NCBI RefSeq assembly: GCF_000241265.1 | Contig: NZ_BAEE01000045.1 | Span: 19,270-83,269 of the forward strand | Length of the DNA stretch: 64,000 nucleotides | Direction: 5' to 3' | Origin: Gordonia araii NBRC 100433 | Lineage (GTDB): Bacteria; Actinomycetota; Actinomycetes; Mycobacteriales; Mycobacteriaceae | In this document: positions 62,900-64,000 of the stretch, piece after piece | How the letters are laid out: the number at the start of each line of letters is the position of its first letter | Position numbering within the stretch: position 1 is the first letter of the stretch | Position numbers and translations under genes: made by a program | Notes under the pieces: model-generated | Told to the model about the DNA's origin: nothing | The model's input: the letters and a program-made list of their open reading frames with translations, nothing else | Database searches by the model: none

Positions 62900-63742
62900 A
62901 TGGGCGCTGGTCCTCAACACGCAGGACACCGGCCCGACGCCAGCTACACGACGTCACGCCTGCTCGCAGGCGTGGCTCGTGTCGTCGATGGCGTCGCCGG
63001 TGTCAGGTCCCGCGACGGCTATCGGCGGTCCGGACTGCTCGCCGGCCGGTTCGCCGACAGCCATCCGCGGTTCGCTCAGCGCTGGCCGCGGGTAGCCGAG
63101 GCGGTCGACGCGCCGGCGACCGCGATCACTGCAGACACTCTCAAGATCGTCCTCGGTGTGGCCATGTGCGCAACCCGGAATCCGAGGCACCAGGGCCTAC
63201 TCGCGGCGGGCGACCTCGCGCTCAGCCGTCTCTCGACCGCGCGCACCAATCTCGGCAGGGAGGGTGCCGACGACATGATGGACGCGTTGTCGGTCATGGC
63301 GCTCCTCACCGCCGCGGAGGGCGACGCCGCCCCCCGTCGCTACCTGGCGGCGGTGAACGTCCAGCTCGGCCTGTCCTACGTGATGGCCGGTGTCGCGAAG
63401 CTGGCCTCCTACGAGTGGAACAGCGGCGAGGCGGTGCGCATGATCATGAGCACCGAGTCGTTCGGCGACCCGGCCCTGCACCGCTGGTTCAGCGATCACC
63501 GACGCGCAGGACAGGCCATCACCTGGACCGTGGCCGTCGGCGAAGTGTGTTATCCCCTCCTCTACCTCGTTCCCAACCCGCGCGCCGCACGGGCACTCGC
63601 CGCAGCCGGGATGGGTTTTCACCTAGTCGTCGCCGCCAAGATGTCGCTGCCGCAGTTCGTCTACGCCTTCGGCGCCGCCTACCCGGCCGTGTTCTGGGCG
63701 ATCGGACAACGGCACAGCGCAAGGCTCGCGCCCGCCCCATGA
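62900..63742 (+). CDS. HTTM-domain membrane protein
   Basis: A 280-residue protein related to the transmembrane part of vitamin-K-dependent gamma-carboxylase and SdpB. The tell-tale block is LGLSYVMAGVAKLASYEWNS, then GEAVRMIMSTESF. The late helices carry GEVCYPLLYLVPNPRAARAL, then GMGFHLVVAAKMSLPQFVYA. The first 70 residues are basic and soluble. HTTM proteins mature or export small peptides in known cases (for example SdpB with SdpC). It overlaps the next gene by ATGA. Its likely partner is the 71-residue peptide. Confidence 0.78.
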   Translation: MGAGPQHAGHRPDASYTTSRLLAGVARVVDGVAGVRSRDGYRRSGLLAGRFADSHPRFAQRWPRVAEAVDAPATAITADTLKIVLGVAMCATRNPRHQGLLAAGDLALSRLSTARTNLGREGADDMMDALSVMALLTAAEGDAAPRRYLAAVNVQLGLSYVMAGVAKLASYEWNSGEAVRMIMSTESFGDPALHRWFSDHRRAGQAITWTVAVGEVCYPLLYLVPNPRAARALAAAGMGFHLVVAAKMSLPQFVYAFGAAYPAVFWAIGQRHSARLAPAP

Positions 63743-64000
63743 CCACTGCCGGGAGGGCCCGCGGGGCCGCACGCCACTACCTGCTCGCACCGGAGGTGCC
63801 GCCGGCTGCCGACACGGTCGTCGTGCTGGAATCCGAGATCGGGCAGCCGCCCGACTACTGGCATTGGCTCGTCGCCGAGTTGGCCGCACGGCGAATCCCC
63901 TGCCTCGTGCGGGTTCGTCCCGGGTACGTGTGGACACCGCTTCGCCAGGCCGTGCCGCTCGCCGCAGCCGACCTCGAGCACATGGCGGAGAACTCCCCGA
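63739..64000 (+). CDS. Third gene of the peptide operon, cut by the window edge
   Basis: The ATG at 63739 overlaps the HTTM stop (ATGA). At least 87 residues are present: MTTAGRARGAARHYLLAPEV, a stretch with VVVLESEIGQPPDYWHWLVA, a CLVRVRPGYVWTPLRQAVPL segment, and the last visible AADLEHMAENSP. No membrane helix is visible, so this part looks soluble. I recognise no family. Strict coupling to the HTTM gene suggests it acts in the same process. Confidence 0.65.
   Translation, partial: MTTAGRARGAARHYLLAPEVPPAADTVVVLESEIGQPPDYWHWLVAELAARRIPCLVRVRPGYVWTPLRQAVPLAAADLEHMAENSP

Noticed and set aside
1..64000. tRNA, rRNA or riboswitch
   Set aside because: No clover-leaf, rRNA motif or known riboswitch pattern could be seen by eye in the gaps; a covariance-model search would be needed to exclude small RNAs.

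Overview
The window is high-GC actinobacterial DNA from a mycolic-acid-bearing genus. Three blocks of genes keep the order seen in Mycobacterium tuberculosis: the rex/ppx/senX3-regX3/mshA block, the rlmB-to-mhuD block around carD, and the mce4 cholesterol-uptake block. Mycothiol synthesis (mshA), an Mce4 transporter, an MspA-type porin and MhuD all point to the Mycobacteriales. Gordonia or a close relative is my inference from gene content and base composition; I could not test it. There are no rRNA or tRNA genes, no CRISPR array, and no transposase or phage genes.  Layout: (1) 1-19785, mostly minus strand: rex (cut by the window edge), a glutaredoxin-like protein, an HAD phosphatase, an acyltransferase, an epimerase, ribosomal protein bS22, a BldC-like DNA-binding protein, proC, a thioesterase, a TIM-barrel protein, a membrane protein, ppx, regX3-senX3, an acetyltransferase, gpmA, a YbjN protein and mshA. 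Most genes of this run overlap or abut. It is interrupted at 11453-14643 by two exported esterases and a class A beta-lactamase. (2) 19898-29602, accessory genes: a GT87 mannosyltransferase-like protein; a P450-TetR pair with a visible operator; a zinc ABC transporter with a Zur-like box; a maleylpyruvate-isomerase-like protein; a DUF2599-like lipoprotein coupled to a carboxylesterase; and a pxpA-type gene. (3) 29673-44374, a conserved block: rlmB, cysS, ispF, ispD, carD, lpqE, a YhgE/Pip exporter-like protein, radA, a thioesterase, disA, a Gln/Pro-rich membrane protein, carbonic anhydrase, mutY, a hydrolase, mhuD and a methyltransferase. (4) 44427-61811, a steroid locus: an aldehyde dehydrogenase, then (minus strand) hsd4A-like, yrbE4A, yrbE4B, mce4A-F and two Mce-associated proteins, with a ferredoxin, and (plus strand) chsE4, chsE5 and fadD17. 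Three sites matching the KstR consensus TNNAACNNGTTNNA lie in front of the aldehyde dehydrogenase, the hsd4A gene, and the chsE4/ferredoxin pair. Together these genes import sterols and start side-chain beta-oxidation. (5) 61866-64000, the most unusual part: a promoter whose -10 lies inside a perfect 12-bp palindrome drives an MspA-like porin gene, then a 9-bp hairpin, a 71-residue Ala/Ser/Met-rich peptide, an HTTM membrane protein abutting the peptide stop codon, and a coupled third gene cut by the window edge. This looks like an undescribed peptide-maturation or peptide-export system.  A 21-22 bp tandem repeat family appears as three arrays (19803-19901, 45950-46052, 60209-60286). Each lies at or beside the 3' end of a gene.
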